Source: Pandoraea terrigena (GTDB taxonomy: Bacteria > Pseudomonadota > Gammaproteobacteria > Burkholderiales > Burkholderiaceae). Taken from it: DNA of 64,000 nucleotides. The stretch lies in NCBI RefSeq assembly GCF_902459705.1, contig NZ_CABPRU010000002.1, forward strand, positions 310,001 through 374,000, given 5' to 3'. The translations under genes were made by a program, and so were the position numbers. Position 1 is the first letter of the stretch, and every line of letters starts with the position of its first letter. This document shows, one piece after another, positions 30,075 through 39,308 of this stretch. The notes below the pieces were generated by a model, which saw only the letters and a program-made list of their open reading frames with translations, did no database searches and was not told the origin of the DNA.

Positions 30075-31610
30075 ATGAACGCCCCCGCCACCCCGCAAGG
30101 TCAATCCGGCCCGCTTCAGGCGGGCACCGGAACCGACGACGCCGACGCGCTGAGCACGCGCCAGCGTCACTTGCTCGACGCGCTCACGCAGATCCTGCCG
30201 CCGCATTGCATTTTGCATCGACGCGAAGACACCACGCCGTATGAGTGTGACGGTCTTGCCGCATACCGCCGCGTGCCGCTCGCCGTCGTGCTGCCCGAGT
30301 CCGAAGCGCAGGTGCAGCGCATTCTGCAGGCCTGCCATCAGCTCGGCATCCCGGTCGTGCCGCGAGGCGCGGGCACCAGCCTGTCTGGCGGGGCGATGCC
30401 TATCGCCAGCGGCCTGGTGCTCTCGCTCGCCAAGTTCAAGAAGATCGTCGAAGTCGATCCCTATGCCCGTACCGCCACGGTGCAGCCCGGTGTTCGCAAT
30501 CTGGCGATCTCAGAAGCCGCCGCGCCGTACGGCCTGTATTACGCGCCCGATCCCTCGTCGCAGATCGCCTGCACCATCGGCGGCAACATCGCGGAGAATT
30601 CCGGTGGCGTGCACTGCCTGAAGTACGGGTTGACCGTGCACAACGTGCTGCGCGTACGCGCCATCACGATGTCCGGCGAGGCCATCGAGTTCGGCTCGCT
30701 GGGGCCCGACGCGCCCGGCCTCGACCTGCTTTCGGTCTTCATCGGCAGCGAGGGCATGTTCGGCGTCGTGACCGAGATCACCGTCAAGCTGGTGCCCAAG
30801 GCGCAGACGGCACAGGTCATCATGGCGAGCTTCGACGATGTGGAGACCGGCGGCAACGCCGTCGCCGCGATCATCGCCGCCGGCATCATTCCGGCCGGGC
30901 TGGAAATGATGGATAAGCCGGCCACGCAAGCCGTCGAGGAATTCGTTCACGCCGGCTACGATCTCGACGCTGCCGCCATCCTGCTGTGCGAATCGGATGG
31001 CACGCCGGAAGAAGTCGCCGAGGAGATCATGCGCATCTCCCACGTGCTGCGCACCTCGGGCGCGACACGGTTGCAGATTTCCCGCAGTGAAGAAGAGCGC
31101 CTGCGCTTCTGGTCGGGACGCAAGAACGCATTCCCCGCGGCCGGGCGCATTTCGCCGGACTATTACTGCATGGATGGCACAATTCCGCGCCGCGCGATTG
31201 GGACGTTGCTCAAACGCATCGAAGGTCTGGAACAACAGTACGGATTGCGCTGTATTAACGTCTTTCACGCGGGAGACGGCAACATGCATCCGCTCATTCT
31301 TTTCAACGGCAATGACCTCGACGAGTGGCATCGCGCCGAGGCGTTCGGTAGCGACATTCTTGAAGCGTGCGTCGAACTTGGCGGCACGATCACGGGCGAA
31401 CATGGCGTGGGCATCGAGAAGATCAACTCGATGTGCGTGCAGTTCTCGCCGGACGAGCGCGACGCGTTTTTCGGCGTGAAGCGCGCGTTCGATCCGGTCG
31501 GACTGCTCAATCCCGACAAGGGGATTCCCACGCGCGCACGTTGCGCCGAATACGGCAAGCTGCATGTGCGCGGCGGTCTGTTACCGCATCCCGACCTGCC
31601 GAGGTTCTGA
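30075..31610 (+). CDS. glcD: Glycolate oxidase subunit GlcD (FAD-linked)
   Basis: A 511-residue FAD-linked subunit. It has VPVVPRGAGTSLSGGAMPI-type sequence (here IPVVPRGAGTSLSGGAMPIA) near residue 100, DPSSQIACTIGGNIAENSGGVHCLKYG near 170, and C-terminal NVFHAGDGNMHPLILFN and GGTITGEHGVGIEK. Length and motifs fit GlcD (about 499). It starts 7 bp after the previous oxidase gene and ends 1 bp before the ion-channel ATG. GlcE follows after that channel gene; GlcF is absent. Confidence 0.9.
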   Translation: MNAPATPQGQSGPLQAGTGTDDADALSTRQRHLLDALTQILPPHCILHRREDTTPYECDGLAAYRRVPLAVVLPESEAQVQRILQACHQLGIPVVPRGAGTSLSGGAMPIASGLVLSLAKFKKIVEVDPYARTATVQPGVRNLAISEAAAPYGLYYAPDPSSQIACTIGGNIAENSGGVHCLKYGLTVHNVLRVRAITMSGEAIEFGSLGPDAPGLDLLSVFIGSEGMFGVVTEITVKLVPKAQTAQVIMASFDDVETGGNAVAAIIAAGIIPAGLEMMDKPATQAVEEFVHAGYDLDAAAILLCESDGTPEEVAEEIMRISHVLRTSGATRLQISRSEEERLRFWSGRKNAFPAAGRISPDYYCMDGTIPRRAIGTLLKRIEGLEQQYGLRCINVFHAGDGNMHPLILFNGNDLDEWHRAEAFGSDILEACVELGGTITGEHGVGIEKINSMCVQFSPDERDAFFGVKRAFDPVGLLNPDKGIPTRARCAEYGKLHVRGGLLPHPDLPRF

Positions 31611-31611
31611 C

Positions 31612-32478
31612 ATGCGCCCGCTGTCAGCCTGGCTGCCGCACGATTGGCGGCAGCGGCTCTACATCATCATCTTCGAGGCCGACACCCGCGAAGGGCGGCT
31701 TTTCGACGTCGCGCTGCTCGCCGCCATCGTGCTGTCGGTGTTCACGGTCATCATCTCGAGCGTGCCGGCCGTGCAAGCCACGGCCTCGCTGCCGATGGCG
31801 ATCCTCGAGTGGTGCTTCACGCTGCTCTTTACGGCCGAGTACATCGCGCGCTTGCTTAGCGCGCATCGGCCACTGCGTTACGCGCTGTCGTTCTACGGCA
31901 TCATCGATCTGCTGGCGATCCTGCCGACCTACCTCGCGATCCTGGTGCCCGAGCTGCACGGCCTGATCGATGTCCGTCTGCTGCGACTCATGCGCGCGTT
32001 CCGAATTCTGAAGCTCACGGCGTATGTGAACGAAGCCGGGGTGCTCAGCATTGCGCTCTACAACGCGCGCCGCAAGATCCTCGTGTTCCTCGGGTTCATC
32101 TCGATCATCGTGGTGATCTTCGGCACGCTCATGCATATCATCGAGGGGCCCGAGCACGGTTTCACGAGCATTCCCGTCGGCATCTACTGGGCCATCGTCA
32201 CGCTCACGACCACCGGCTACGGCGACGTGGTGCCCGTCACCGCCCTGGGCAAAGCGATCACCGGTTTCGTCATGCTGCTCGGCTACAGCGTGATTGCGAT
32301 TCCCACCGGCATCATGGGCGCCGAAATTCATTCGGTGATGCGCAAGAGGGCGATCACCACGCGCACCTGCCGTCAGTGCCACACCGAAGGGCACGACCCC
32401 GATGCCCGCTACTGCAAGGATTGCGGTAGCGAGCTGGGGCCATATCAATCCGACCTGCCACCGCCAGAACCCAGTTGA
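31612..32478 (+). CDS. Ion transporter, voltage-gated potassium-channel type with C-terminal zinc-ribbon-like motif
   Basis: A 288-residue protein with about six transmembrane helices. A basic S4-like helix (RLLRLMRAFRILKLTAYV) is near residue 125. The pore has VTLTTTGYGDVVPVTALG near residue 200, a TGYGD selectivity filter. The C-terminus carries CRQC and CKDC, a possible zinc ribbon. It starts one base after the glcD stop and its stop overlaps the glcE ATG (TGATG), so it sits inside the glycolate operon. A metabolic link is not established. Confidence 0.85.
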   Translation: MRPLSAWLPHDWRQRLYIIIFEADTREGRLFDVALLAAIVLSVFTVIISSVPAVQATASLPMAILEWCFTLLFTAEYIARLLSAHRPLRYALSFYGIIDLLAILPTYLAILVPELHGLIDVRLLRLMRAFRILKLTAYVNEAGVLSIALYNARRKILVFLGFISIIVVIFGTLMHIIEGPEHGFTSIPVGIYWAIVTLTTTGYGDVVPVTALGKAITGFVMLLGYSVIAIPTGIMGAEIHSVMRKRAITTRTCRQCHTEGHDPDARYCKDCGSELGPYQSDLPPPEPS

Positions 32479-33560
32479 TGACCGATACGAACGACACACT
32501 CGAGCACTTCCGCGCCGTCATCGAGCATGCCACGGTGCACCGCACGCCGCTTCAACTGCGGGGCGGCGGCACCAAAGCGTGGTACGGCCAGCAACGCGTG
32601 GGCGACGTGCTGGACACGCGCGCCTACAGCGGCATCGTGGCCTACGATCCGGCGGAACTGGTCATCACAGCCCGCTGCGGCACGCCACTGGCCGACATCG
32701 AAGCGGCGCTGGCCGAACACAATCAGTTGCTGCCGTTCGAGCCGCCCTACTTCGGCCCTGGCGCGACCCTCGGCGGTGCCGTGGCCGCCGGGCTTGCCGG
32801 GCCGCGTCGCAGTGCGGTGGGGGCCGTGCGCGACTTCGTGCTCGGCGCCAAGTTGATGGACGGTCGAGGCCATGTGCTGACCTTCGGCGGACAGGTGATG
32901 AAGAACGTCGCCGGTTACGACGTCTCGCGCATGCTCGCCGGTTCGCTCGGTACGCTTGGCCTGATTCTCGAGATGTCGCTCAAGGTACTGCCGCAACCGT
33001 TCGCCGAGCTGACGCTGCAATTCGAAATGAACGCTATCGATGCTGTGCGCAAGCTCAATGAATGGGGCGGCCAGCCGCTGCCGATCACGGGAAGCGCATG
33101 GCGCAACGACCTGCTGGTGATTCGTCTGGCAGGTGCGTCGGCCGCAATCAAGGCGGCGCGCGTGAAAATGGGGGGCGAACTGGTCGATGCGATTCATGCG
33201 GCGAAATTCTGGCACGCCATCCGTGAGCAGACCGACACTTTCTTCGCCGACGCGGGGCCTGGGCAGGCGCTGTGGCGCCTGGCGGTGCCGTCGACGGCCG
33301 AGCCGCACCGGCTGCCGGGCAAGCAACTCATCGAGTGGGGCGGCGCGCAGCGCTGGTGGATCACCGACGCCGACGCGCAAATCGTGCGCTCGGCGGCACG
33401 GCAGGACGGCGGGCATGCCACGCTGTTCCGCTATGGCGAGCCCGGCGTGAGCGTCTTTACGCCATTGCCCGCGCCGGTCATGCGCATACACCGCAATCTG
33501 AAATCGGTGTTCGACCCCGCCGGCATCTTCAATCCGGGGCGGATGTATCCCGAGTTCTGA
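32478..33560 (+). CDS. glcE: Glycolate oxidase subunit GlcE
   Basis: A 360-residue FAD-binding subunit. It shows LQLRGGGTKAWYG near residue 28, PYFGPGATLGGAVAAGLAGPRR near 95, and GGQVMKNVAGYDVSRMLAGSLGTLG near 140, which are the PCMH-type flavin-binding segments of GlcE. It ends in FDPAGIFNPGRMYPEF. The start ATG overlaps the channel stop by one base. The iron-sulfur partner GlcF would normally follow, but only 51 bp separate it from the convergent MocR gene. Confidence 0.92.
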   Translation: MTDTNDTLEHFRAVIEHATVHRTPLQLRGGGTKAWYGQQRVGDVLDTRAYSGIVAYDPAELVITARCGTPLADIEAALAEHNQLLPFEPPYFGPGATLGGAVAAGLAGPRRSAVGAVRDFVLGAKLMDGRGHVLTFGGQVMKNVAGYDVSRMLAGSLGTLGLILEMSLKVLPQPFAELTLQFEMNAIDAVRKLNEWGGQPLPITGSAWRNDLLVIRLAGASAAIKAARVKMGGELVDAIHAAKFWHAIREQTDTFFADAGPGQALWRLAVPSTAEPHRLPGKQLIEWGGAQRWWITDADAQIVRSAARQDGGHATLFRYGEPGVSVFTPLPAPVMRIHRNLKSVFDPAGIFNPGRMYPEF

Positions 33561-33611
33561 ACGCGATGGCGCGTCGCGTTGCCGGGTCTTGCGATCTCGC
33601 CCCCCGTGCGC

Positions 33612-35162
33612 TCAGCGCTTCGCGTCCAGCAAGCGCGTGACCTCGGTCGCGAGCGTGCGTACCGCCATGTCGACCTCGCGCGTGAACGACTGCCCGCCGT
33701 TGATGCGCAGGAAGTGGTCGTAGCGCGCCGAGTTGGAAAACAAACTGCCCGGCGCGACGCGAATCCCCTTGGCAAGCGCCGCGTCGAACAGCCGTTCCGA
33801 GCTGACACCGCCGGGCATCTCCACCCACAGACTCAATCCGCCCGCGGGCAAAGTCAGGCGCGTGCCCGCGGGGAAGTGGGTCGCGATCGCTTCGGCCATC
33901 GCCGCGCGATGCTCGCGCAACTGGGCACGTAGATGACGCAGGTGCCGATCATAGCGGGGGGAGTCGATGAACTCGCCCATTGCGATCTGGGCGAGCACTT
34001 CGTTGGGACGCGTCTGCGCGTATTTGAGCATCTCCACGCGCCACTGCCACTTGCCGCCCGCGATCCAGCCGAGCCGCATGCCCGGCGCCAGCGTCTTGTG
34101 CAGCGATGCGCAGTGAATCACGTTGCCAGTCGTGTCCCATGAGCGAATCGCGGCGGGGATATTGCCGTCGTCGCCCAGCGCCGAATACGTGTCGTCTTCG
34201 ATGATCGCAATGCCCCGCGACGCCCCCCACTTCACGAGCCGCGCCTTGTGCGAGTCCGGCATCACCGACCCGAGCGGATTCTGGAAATGCGGCACGACGA
34301 TGACCGCCTTGATGTTGTCGTAGGTCTCGCTCGCCAACTCGAGCGCTTCGAGCGAGATACCGGTCTGCGGACTTGTGGGAATTTCGAGCGCGTGCATGCC
34401 CATGCTCTCCAGCGTCTGCAACAGCGCGTAGTACGTCGGCGACTCGACGGCCACCACGTCGCCGGTGCCCGCCACCGCACGCAGCGCGAGATTGATCGCC
34501 TCGATACAGCCATGCGTGACGACGATCTCCTCGGGATTGATGTTCATGCGCGCTTCCAGGGCGCGCCGGGCAATCGCCGCGCGAAACCGTGCCTCGCCGC
34601 CGCCGGGCGGGGGGGTGCCATAGAGCATCGGGTGATCGCGCAACGCGCGAATCGTGGCCTGGCGCAGCGCGTTGACCGGATAGAGCGACGGGGCCCCGTG
34701 GGCGACGGCGAAGTTGATCTTGACGTCGGCCTGCAGCCCTCGCGCGAGGATCGACGACACGCGCTGGTTGATGCCGGCGTACTGCCTCAGGTCAGGCACC
34801 CACGGCCGCGGTTCGGCCACCGGTACGAGACTCGCCCGGGCAGGCGCGCGCACGAAGTAACCGGAGCGGGGACGTGCCTCGAGCAGGCCCTGCGCCTCCA
34901 GGTAACGGCACATCTGCAACGCCGTCGACAGGCTGACCTGATGCCGCCCCATCAACGTGCGCACGCTCGGCATGCGGTCGCCCGGCGCCAGCGTACCTGC
35001 CTCGATGGCATGTCGGTAATGAGCGGCGAGTTGGCGGTAGAGCGGTGTGCGCTCCGCCGGGACGGTGTCGGGTGGAGGCGTCGGATCGCCCGTGGTCAGC
35101 GGCGTATCGTCCAAGGCAGCGAAGGGGAGTGTGACGGCATTCATGCGCCAATGATCGTTCAT
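33612..35162 (-). CDS. MocR/PdxR-type regulator (GntR helix-turn-helix fused to aminotransferase domain)
   Basis: A protein of about 516 residues. Residues about 35-110 hold a GntR-type winged helix (TPLYRQLAAHYRHAIEAGTLAPGDRMPSVR, then VSLSTALQMCRYLEAQGLLEARPRSGYFV). The rest is an aminotransferase class I domain with ATIEDDTYSAL-like IAIIEDDTYSAL and VIHCASLHKTLAPGMRLGW carrying the PLP lysine. The effector is unknown. The start is uncertain: ATGs at 35192 (TTG-like upstream frame), 35162 and 35144 are possible, none with a clear SD. It diverges from a DUF2917-like gene. Confidence 0.9.
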   Translation of the reverse strand: MNDHWRMNAVTLPFAALDDTPLTTGDPTPPPDTVPAERTPLYRQLAAHYRHAIEAGTLAPGDRMPSVRTLMGRHQVSLSTALQMCRYLEAQGLLEARPRSGYFVRAPARASLVPVAEPRPWVPDLRQYAGINQRVSSILARGLQADVKINFAVAHGAPSLYPVNALRQATIRALRDHPMLYGTPPPGGGEARFRAAIARRALEARMNINPEEIVVTHGCIEAINLALRAVAGTGDVVAVESPTYYALLQTLESMGMHALEIPTSPQTGISLEALELASETYDNIKAVIVVPHFQNPLGSVMPDSHKARLVKWGASRGIAIIEDDTYSALGDDGNIPAAIRSWDTTGNVIHCASLHKTLAPGMRLGWIAGGKWQWRVEMLKYAQTRPNEVLAQIAMGEFIDSPRYDRHLRHLRAQLREHRAAMAEAIATHFPAGTRLTLPAGGLSLWVEMPGGVSSERLFDAALAKGIRVAPGSLFSNSARYDHFLRINGGQSFTREVDMAVRTLATEVTRLLDAKR

Positions 35163-35174
35163 GGCACGCGACCA

Positions 35175-35214
35175 TAACAGATACAGATTCAATGAATCAG
35201 GATCGTAACAGATT
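35175..35214. promoter_or_regulatory. Direct-repeat operator candidate upstream of the MocR-type gene
   Basis: TAACAGAT (35175-35182), ACAGATT (35183-35189) and TAACAGATT (35206-35214) lie in the divergent gap. Repeats of this kind are typical of sites bound by MocR-type proteins, which often control themselves and a divergent neighbour. The first two are adjacent; the last is 31 bp from the first, about three turns. Confidence 0.45.
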
Positions 35215-35320
35215 GCCGGATGCCGCTCTGTTGCGGGTGAAACCGGGCAACTGTGTGCCTACCGGGGCGCGCCAGCGGCCGATACGCTGTACTCACCCGT
35301 TCAACGCCCCGGAGCCCGTC

Positions 35321-35836
35321 ATGGCCAAGCCCTCCCCACCCCCGCTCTCGTCGCTCTCGTCGCTTTCGTCGCTGTCTTCGCTGGCATCACTACCGGCTGT
35401 GTCTCCTGATGCCGGGCTCGCGCGAAGTCGCGGCGATGCCGAATCGACGGGAGGGCGCGCCCTCCCCCGGGCCGCCGCCCGCCCCGTCGGCATGGAGGGC
35501 GACACGTCCGGCACGCGCGGCTCTCCCCTCACGCTGGCGCGCGGACAGTCGTTTCATGCGTATGCGAGCCGTGGCACGGTGTTCCATGTCCAGCGAGGCC
35601 GGGTGGTGTTCAGGCTCGCGCCGAGCTGGCTGTCGGGGAGCGTCTGGCGAGACGCCGTCGCGCTGACGGCGGGGCAGGTGTACGTGGTCGAGACGTCCGG
35701 CTGGCTGGCACTGACCAGCGATGCCGGCGCGCGGATCGCATTGCGAGAGGACGCGCACTCGGCACGCCGTCTTGCCGCGCCGTGGGAATACATCATGCGT
35801 CGTTGGCAGCGGATTCTCGACGGCTTGAGGTTCTGA
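35321..35836 (+). CDS. DUF2917-like hypothetical protein
   Basis: A 171-residue protein. The N-terminal third is low-complexity (Ser/Leu/Pro/Ala). The C-terminal half (about 70-140) has LARGQSFHAYASRGTVFHVQRGRVVFRL and AVALTAGQVYVVETSGWLALTSD, the pattern of DUF2917 proteins, a cupin-like small domain of unknown function. The ATG at 35321 has GGAG 7 bp upstream. It diverges from the MocR-type gene, a pairing also common for DUF2917 genes elsewhere. Confidence 0.7.
   Translation: MAKPSPPPLSSLSSLSSLSSLASLPAVSPDAGLARSRGDAESTGGRALPRAAARPVGMEGDTSGTRGSPLTLARGQSFHAYASRGTVFHVQRGRVVFRLAPSWLSGSVWRDAVALTAGQVYVVETSGWLALTSDAGARIALREDAHSARRLAAPWEYIMRRWQRILDGLRF
35344..35388. repeat. 9-bp tandem repeat in the DUF2917-like gene
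   Basis: Five 9-bp units based on GCTCTCGTC (35344, 35353, 35362, 35371, 35380) with small differences encode the LSS-type repeat SSLSSLSSLSSL. Being a multiple of three, it would vary length without frameshift. Confidence 0.8.
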
Positions 35837-35889
35837 GTCGGTCGGCGCGACGGTCTGACACAAGCGGCTCGGTCACGCCGTCGCAGTGC

Positions 35890-36387
35890 TCAAGCGGGAA
35901 GCCGCTTCTCGATGTCGACGCGAATGTCTTCGGGTTTCGCCGTTGGGGCATAGCGCGCCACGACCTGCCCCGTCGCATCGACGAGAAACTTCGTGAAATT
36001 CCACTTGATCGCCTTCGTTCCCAGCACGCCGGGCTTCTCCTGGGTTAGGTAGGCATAGAGCGGGGCGGCGTTCGGCCCTTTGACGTCGACCTTGGCGAAC
36101 AGGGGAAACGTGACGTGAAAACGCAGATCACAGAAGCTGCGAATGGCCTGCGCGTCGCCCGGCTCCTGCTTGCCGAACTGATTGCACGGGAACGCGAGAA
36201 CTTCGAAGCCGCGCGGGCCGAGCTGTTCGTATAGCGCTTGCAGGCCGGCGTACTGCGGCGTGAACCCGCATTCGCTCGCCGTGTTGACGATGAGCAGCAC
36301 CTTGCCACGATACTGCGACAGACTGACGGTTTCGCCCGCGAGCGTCTGGACGGAAAAATCGTACACTTGCTGCGAATTCGCGCTCAT
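35890..36387 (-). CDS. Glutathione peroxidase
   Basis: A 165-residue thiol peroxidase reducing H2O2 and organic peroxides. The peroxidatic site is NTASECGFTPQY (Cys in place of selenocysteine), with FPCNQFGKQEPG (Gln) and KWNFTKFLVD (Trp, Asn) completing the catalytic set. The start is ATG 36387, with GGAG nearby; the longer frame adds 56 non-homologous residues. It is divergent from the PLP-homeostasis gene downstream. Confidence 0.95.
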   Translation of the reverse strand: MSANSQQVYDFSVQTLAGETVSLSQYRGKVLLIVNTASECGFTPQYAGLQALYEQLGPRGFEVLAFPCNQFGKQEPGDAQAIRSFCDLRFHVTFPLFAKVDVKGPNAAPLYAYLTQEKPGVLGTKAIKWNFTKFLVDATGQVVARYAPTAKPEDIRVDIEKRLPA

Positions 36388-36614
36388 CTCTGGCTCCGAG
36401 TGAAGGTTGGCACCGCGCAGTCTGCCACAAGCCGCGCGCCGCAGCGCTTCGGCGTGCGCCGGACCTGCTTGGGCGGAACATCGGCACGGGTAGCACCTCG
36501 TTGTTTCCCGGGTGGCACCTCGTGTGCGGGCACGGCTATAATCGTTGACCTGCAACGTCTTTGCAATGCGCCCCGCGCCAACGACACCGCCTCACCGACG
36601 CCAGAACCTGCCTC

Positions 36615-37328
36615 ATGTCGACCATTGCCGCTCATCTCGACAACGTGCTTTCCCGGATTGCCCGTGCTACTGCCGCCGCCGGTCGGCCGGCGGGCAGCGT
36701 GCGCTTGCTCGCGGTCTCTAAGACATTCGGCGCCGATGCCGTGCGCGACGCACTGGCGGCCGGCCAGCGGGCATTCGGCGAGAATTACGTGCAGGAGTCG
36801 CTCGACAAGATTGCCGCGCTCTCCGGCGAGACGGTCCACGGCGAACCGCTCGAATGGCATTTCATCGGCCCGCTGCAAAGCAACAAGACGCGCGCGGTGG
36901 CCGAACACTTCGACTGGGTGCACTCGGTCGACCGCCTGAAGATCGCCGAGCGCCTGAGCGCGCAGCGCCCGGCGGACCTTCCGCCCTTGCAGGTGTGCCT
37001 GCAGGTCAACATCAGCGGTGAAGCGAGCAAGAGCGGCGTGGCGCCTGCCGACGTGCCCGCCGTGGCGCGTGCCATCGCTGCGCTGCCGAATCTGCAATTG
37101 CGCGGCCTGATGGCGATTCCCGAGCCCGAGGACGATCCGGCCCGCCAGCGTGCGCCGTTCAAGGCCGTGCGCGACTTGTTCGACACGTTGCGCACCGACG
37201 GCCTGGCGATCGACACGCTGTCGATGGGCATGTCGGGCGATCTCGAAGCGGCTATCGCCGAGGGTGCGACAATGGTGCGCATTGGCACCGCGATTTTCGG
37301 CGCACGTGACTACGGCTCCCGAGCCTGA
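36615..37328 (+). CDS. yggS: YggS-family PLP homeostasis protein
   Basis: A 237-residue PLP-binding alanine-racemase-fold protein that keeps free PLP in balance. LLAVSKTFGADAVRDAL holds the PLP lysine (K, about residue 36), followed by FGENYVQESLDKIAAL, WHFIGPLQSNKTR, and C-terminal LSMGMSGDLEAAIAEGATMVRIGTAIFG. The ATG at 36615 fits the usual length. It lies 61 bp upstream of proC, the usual pairing. Confidence 0.95.
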   Translation: MSTIAAHLDNVLSRIARATAAAGRPAGSVRLLAVSKTFGADAVRDALAAGQRAFGENYVQESLDKIAALSGETVHGEPLEWHFIGPLQSNKTRAVAEHFDWVHSVDRLKIAERLSAQRPADLPPLQVCLQVNISGEASKSGVAPADVPAVARAIAALPNLQLRGLMAIPEPEDDPARQRAPFKAVRDLFDTLRTDGLAIDTLSMGMSGDLEAAIAEGATMVRIGTAIFGARDYGSRA

Positions 37329-37389
37329 TCGCGGCGCGCCGCAGCAAGAGGTAATGACGGTAACGACTCACGCAACGCAAAGGATGGTT

Positions 37390-38202
37390 ATGAGAATTGC
37401 ATTCATCGGCGGCGGCAACATGGCCAACGCCCTGATCGGCGGACTCGTCAAGCGCGGCACGGCCCCGCGCGACATTCTCGCGATCGACGTCAACGAATCG
37501 ACCCGCGACGCCCTCGTCAAGCAGTACGGCGTGGACACCGCCAGCGCCCCGAACGATCGCCTGCGCGATTACGACACGATCGTGCTGGCCGTCAAACCGC
37601 AAGTGCTCAAGGACGTCGCGCAAGCGCTCCAGCCGCACCTGAACGGCCAACTGGTGATCAGCATCGCGGCAGGCATTCGTGCGTCCGACCTGGCGCGCTG
37701 GCTCGGCGGTCACAATCAGATCGTGCGCTGCATGCCGAACACGCCCGCCCTTATCGGCATGGGCATCACGGGTCTGGCAGCCCTCTCGGGCGTCGATTCC
37801 GATCAGCGCAAACGCGCCGAGAACGTGCTGGGCGCCGCGGGTCAGATCGTCTGGGTGGAGAAGGAAAGCCAGCTCGACGCCGTGACGGCCATCTCCGGCA
37901 GCGGCCCGGCGTACGTGTTCTATTTCATCGAAGCGCTGGAGCAAGCCGCACATGAACTGGGCTTTTCGCCCGAGCAGGGACGCCAGTTGGCCATCGCCAC
38001 ATTTACCGGCGCCTCGCAACTGGCGGCGCAGTCGAGCGACCCCGTGAGCGTGCTGCGCGAGCGTGTGACGTCCAAGGGCGGCACGACGTTTGCCGCCCTC
38101 AGCTCGTTCGAGCGCGACGCCATCAAGGCGGCTATCGTGCGCGGCGTGCACGCGGCCAATACCCGCGCCAGGGAACTCGGCGACGAGTTGGGCGACGCCT
38201 GA
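37390..38202 (+). CDS. proC: Pyrroline-5-carboxylate reductase
   Basis: A 270-residue ProC, NAD(P)H-dependent reduction of pyrroline-5-carboxylate to proline. The Rossmann start MRIAFIGGGNMANALIGGL is visible, and DAVTAISGSGPAYVFYFIEAL and RERVTSKGGTTFAAL are the substrate/dimer motifs. An in-frame ATG lies two codons upstream, but AGGA sits against it, so 37390 is preferred. It follows yggS. Confidence 0.96.
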   Translation: MRIAFIGGGNMANALIGGLVKRGTAPRDILAIDVNESTRDALVKQYGVDTASAPNDRLRDYDTIVLAVKPQVLKDVAQALQPHLNGQLVISIAAGIRASDLARWLGGHNQIVRCMPNTPALIGMGITGLAALSGVDSDQRKRAENVLGAAGQIVWVEKESQLDAVTAISGSGPAYVFYFIEALEQAAHELGFSPEQGRQLAIATFTGASQLAAQSSDPVSVLRERVTSKGGTTFAALSSFERDAIKAAIVRGVHAANTRARELGDELGDA

Positions 38203-38322
38203 CGGGCGCTCGGGCGCGTCAGCCGCCTGAGTCGGTCAGTCGTAAAGACAAACGGACCGCAGGTGAACTGCCCCACTCCCGGGGATCAGTTCGCGTGCGG
38301 TTCGTTTTCGTTTCATTGGCGA

Positions 38323-38338
38323 ACGTCCACATGGACGT
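38323..38338. terminator. Palindrome between proC and ubiA
   Basis: ACGTCCACATGGACGT is a 16-bp inverted repeat in the convergent proC/ubiA gap. No T-run follows; a nine-C tract lies just downstream. Terminator function is possible but unproven. Confidence 0.3.
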
Positions 38339-38359
38339 CCGTGCCGGCCCCCCCCCAAC

Positions 38360-39232
38360 CTACGCCTGCGCCGTCAGCAAGTAGTGCCCGGCGATGCCCG
38401 CGAACACGGCGGCACCGAGCCAGTTGTTGTGACGGAACGCGGCGAAGCACGGCATGCGCTCGCGTCCGCGAATCAGGAAGTAGTGATAGACGGCGCAGCC
38501 CACCGCCACCGCCATGCCGAGCCAGAACGGCCAGCCGAAGCCAAGATACGCACCCACGCCGGCCTGGATGCCGAGCGCCCCCGCGTAGCAGAGCATGATC
38601 GCCAACACGTCGAAACGGCCGAACGTGATCGCCGACGTCTTGATGCCGATCTTCAGATCGTCGTCGCGATCGACCATCGCATATTCGGTGTCGTAGGCCA
38701 CCGACCAGAGCACATTCGAGAGCAGCAGCACCCACGCGATGACCGGCACCTGATCCTGCACCGCGGCGAAGGCCATCGGAATACCGAAGCCGAAGGCCAC
38801 GCCGAGATATGCCTGCGGAATTGCCAGGAAGCGCTTGGTAAACGGATAGGTGCCCGCCACGAACAATGCCGGGATCGAGAGCCACTTGGTCAGTGCGTTG
38901 AGCGGCAGGATCAGCAGGAAGCTCGCCAGGGCCAGCGTGGCCGCCACGGCCACGGCTTCCCACGCATGAATGCGTCCCGACGTGATCGGCCGCTCCTTGG
39001 TGCGTTTGACGAACTTGTCGAAGTCGCGGTCGGCGTAATCGTTGATGGCGCAACCCGCCGAGCGCATCAGGAAGGTGCCGAGCGTGAAGATCGCCAGTAG
39101 CGGCAGATCGGGATGTCCGCTGGACGCGATCCACAACGCCGCAAGCGTTGGCCACAACAGCAGCACGGTACCGATCGGCTTATCGAGACGAACGAGGCGG
39201 AAATACAGCGGGAGACGTTGAGCGAGCAACAT
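38360..39232 (-). CDS. ubiA: 4-hydroxybenzoate polyprenyltransferase
   Basis: A 290-residue membrane enzyme attaching a polyprenyl chain to 4-hydroxybenzoate in ubiquinone synthesis. It has about nine hydrophobic helices and both Asp-rich motifs: [18 protein letters not shown] and [19 protein letters not shown]. The ATG at 39232 is preferred over a GTG three codons upstream (39241). Convergent with proC. Confidence 0.95.
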   Translation of the reverse strand: MLLAQRLPLYFRLVRLDKPIGTVLLLWPTLAALWIASSGHPDLPLLAIFTLGTFLMRSAGCAINDYADRDFDKFVKRTKERPITSGRIHAWEAVAVAATLALASFLLILPLNALTKWLSIPALFVAGTYPFTKRFLAIPQAYLGVAFGFGIPMAFAAVQDQVPVIAWVLLLSNVLWSVAYDTEYAMVDRDDDLKIGIKTSAITFGRFDVLAIMLCYAGALGIQAGVGAYLGFGWPFWLGMAVAVGCAVYHYFLIRGRERMPCFAAFRHNNWLGAAVFAGIAGHYLLTAQA

Positions 39233-39308
39233 GGGTGTCACACAGGAAGGCTTGTGGCGACATTGTAGGCCACGGGCCGGAGGCGCGCCAATTCGCGTGC
39301 GCCAGGCG

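Noticed and set aside
38344-38362. Nine-C tract near the ubiA stop as a phase-variable element
   Set aside because: It lies beyond the ubiA stop codon and outside any promoter spacer, so a length change would not switch a gene.
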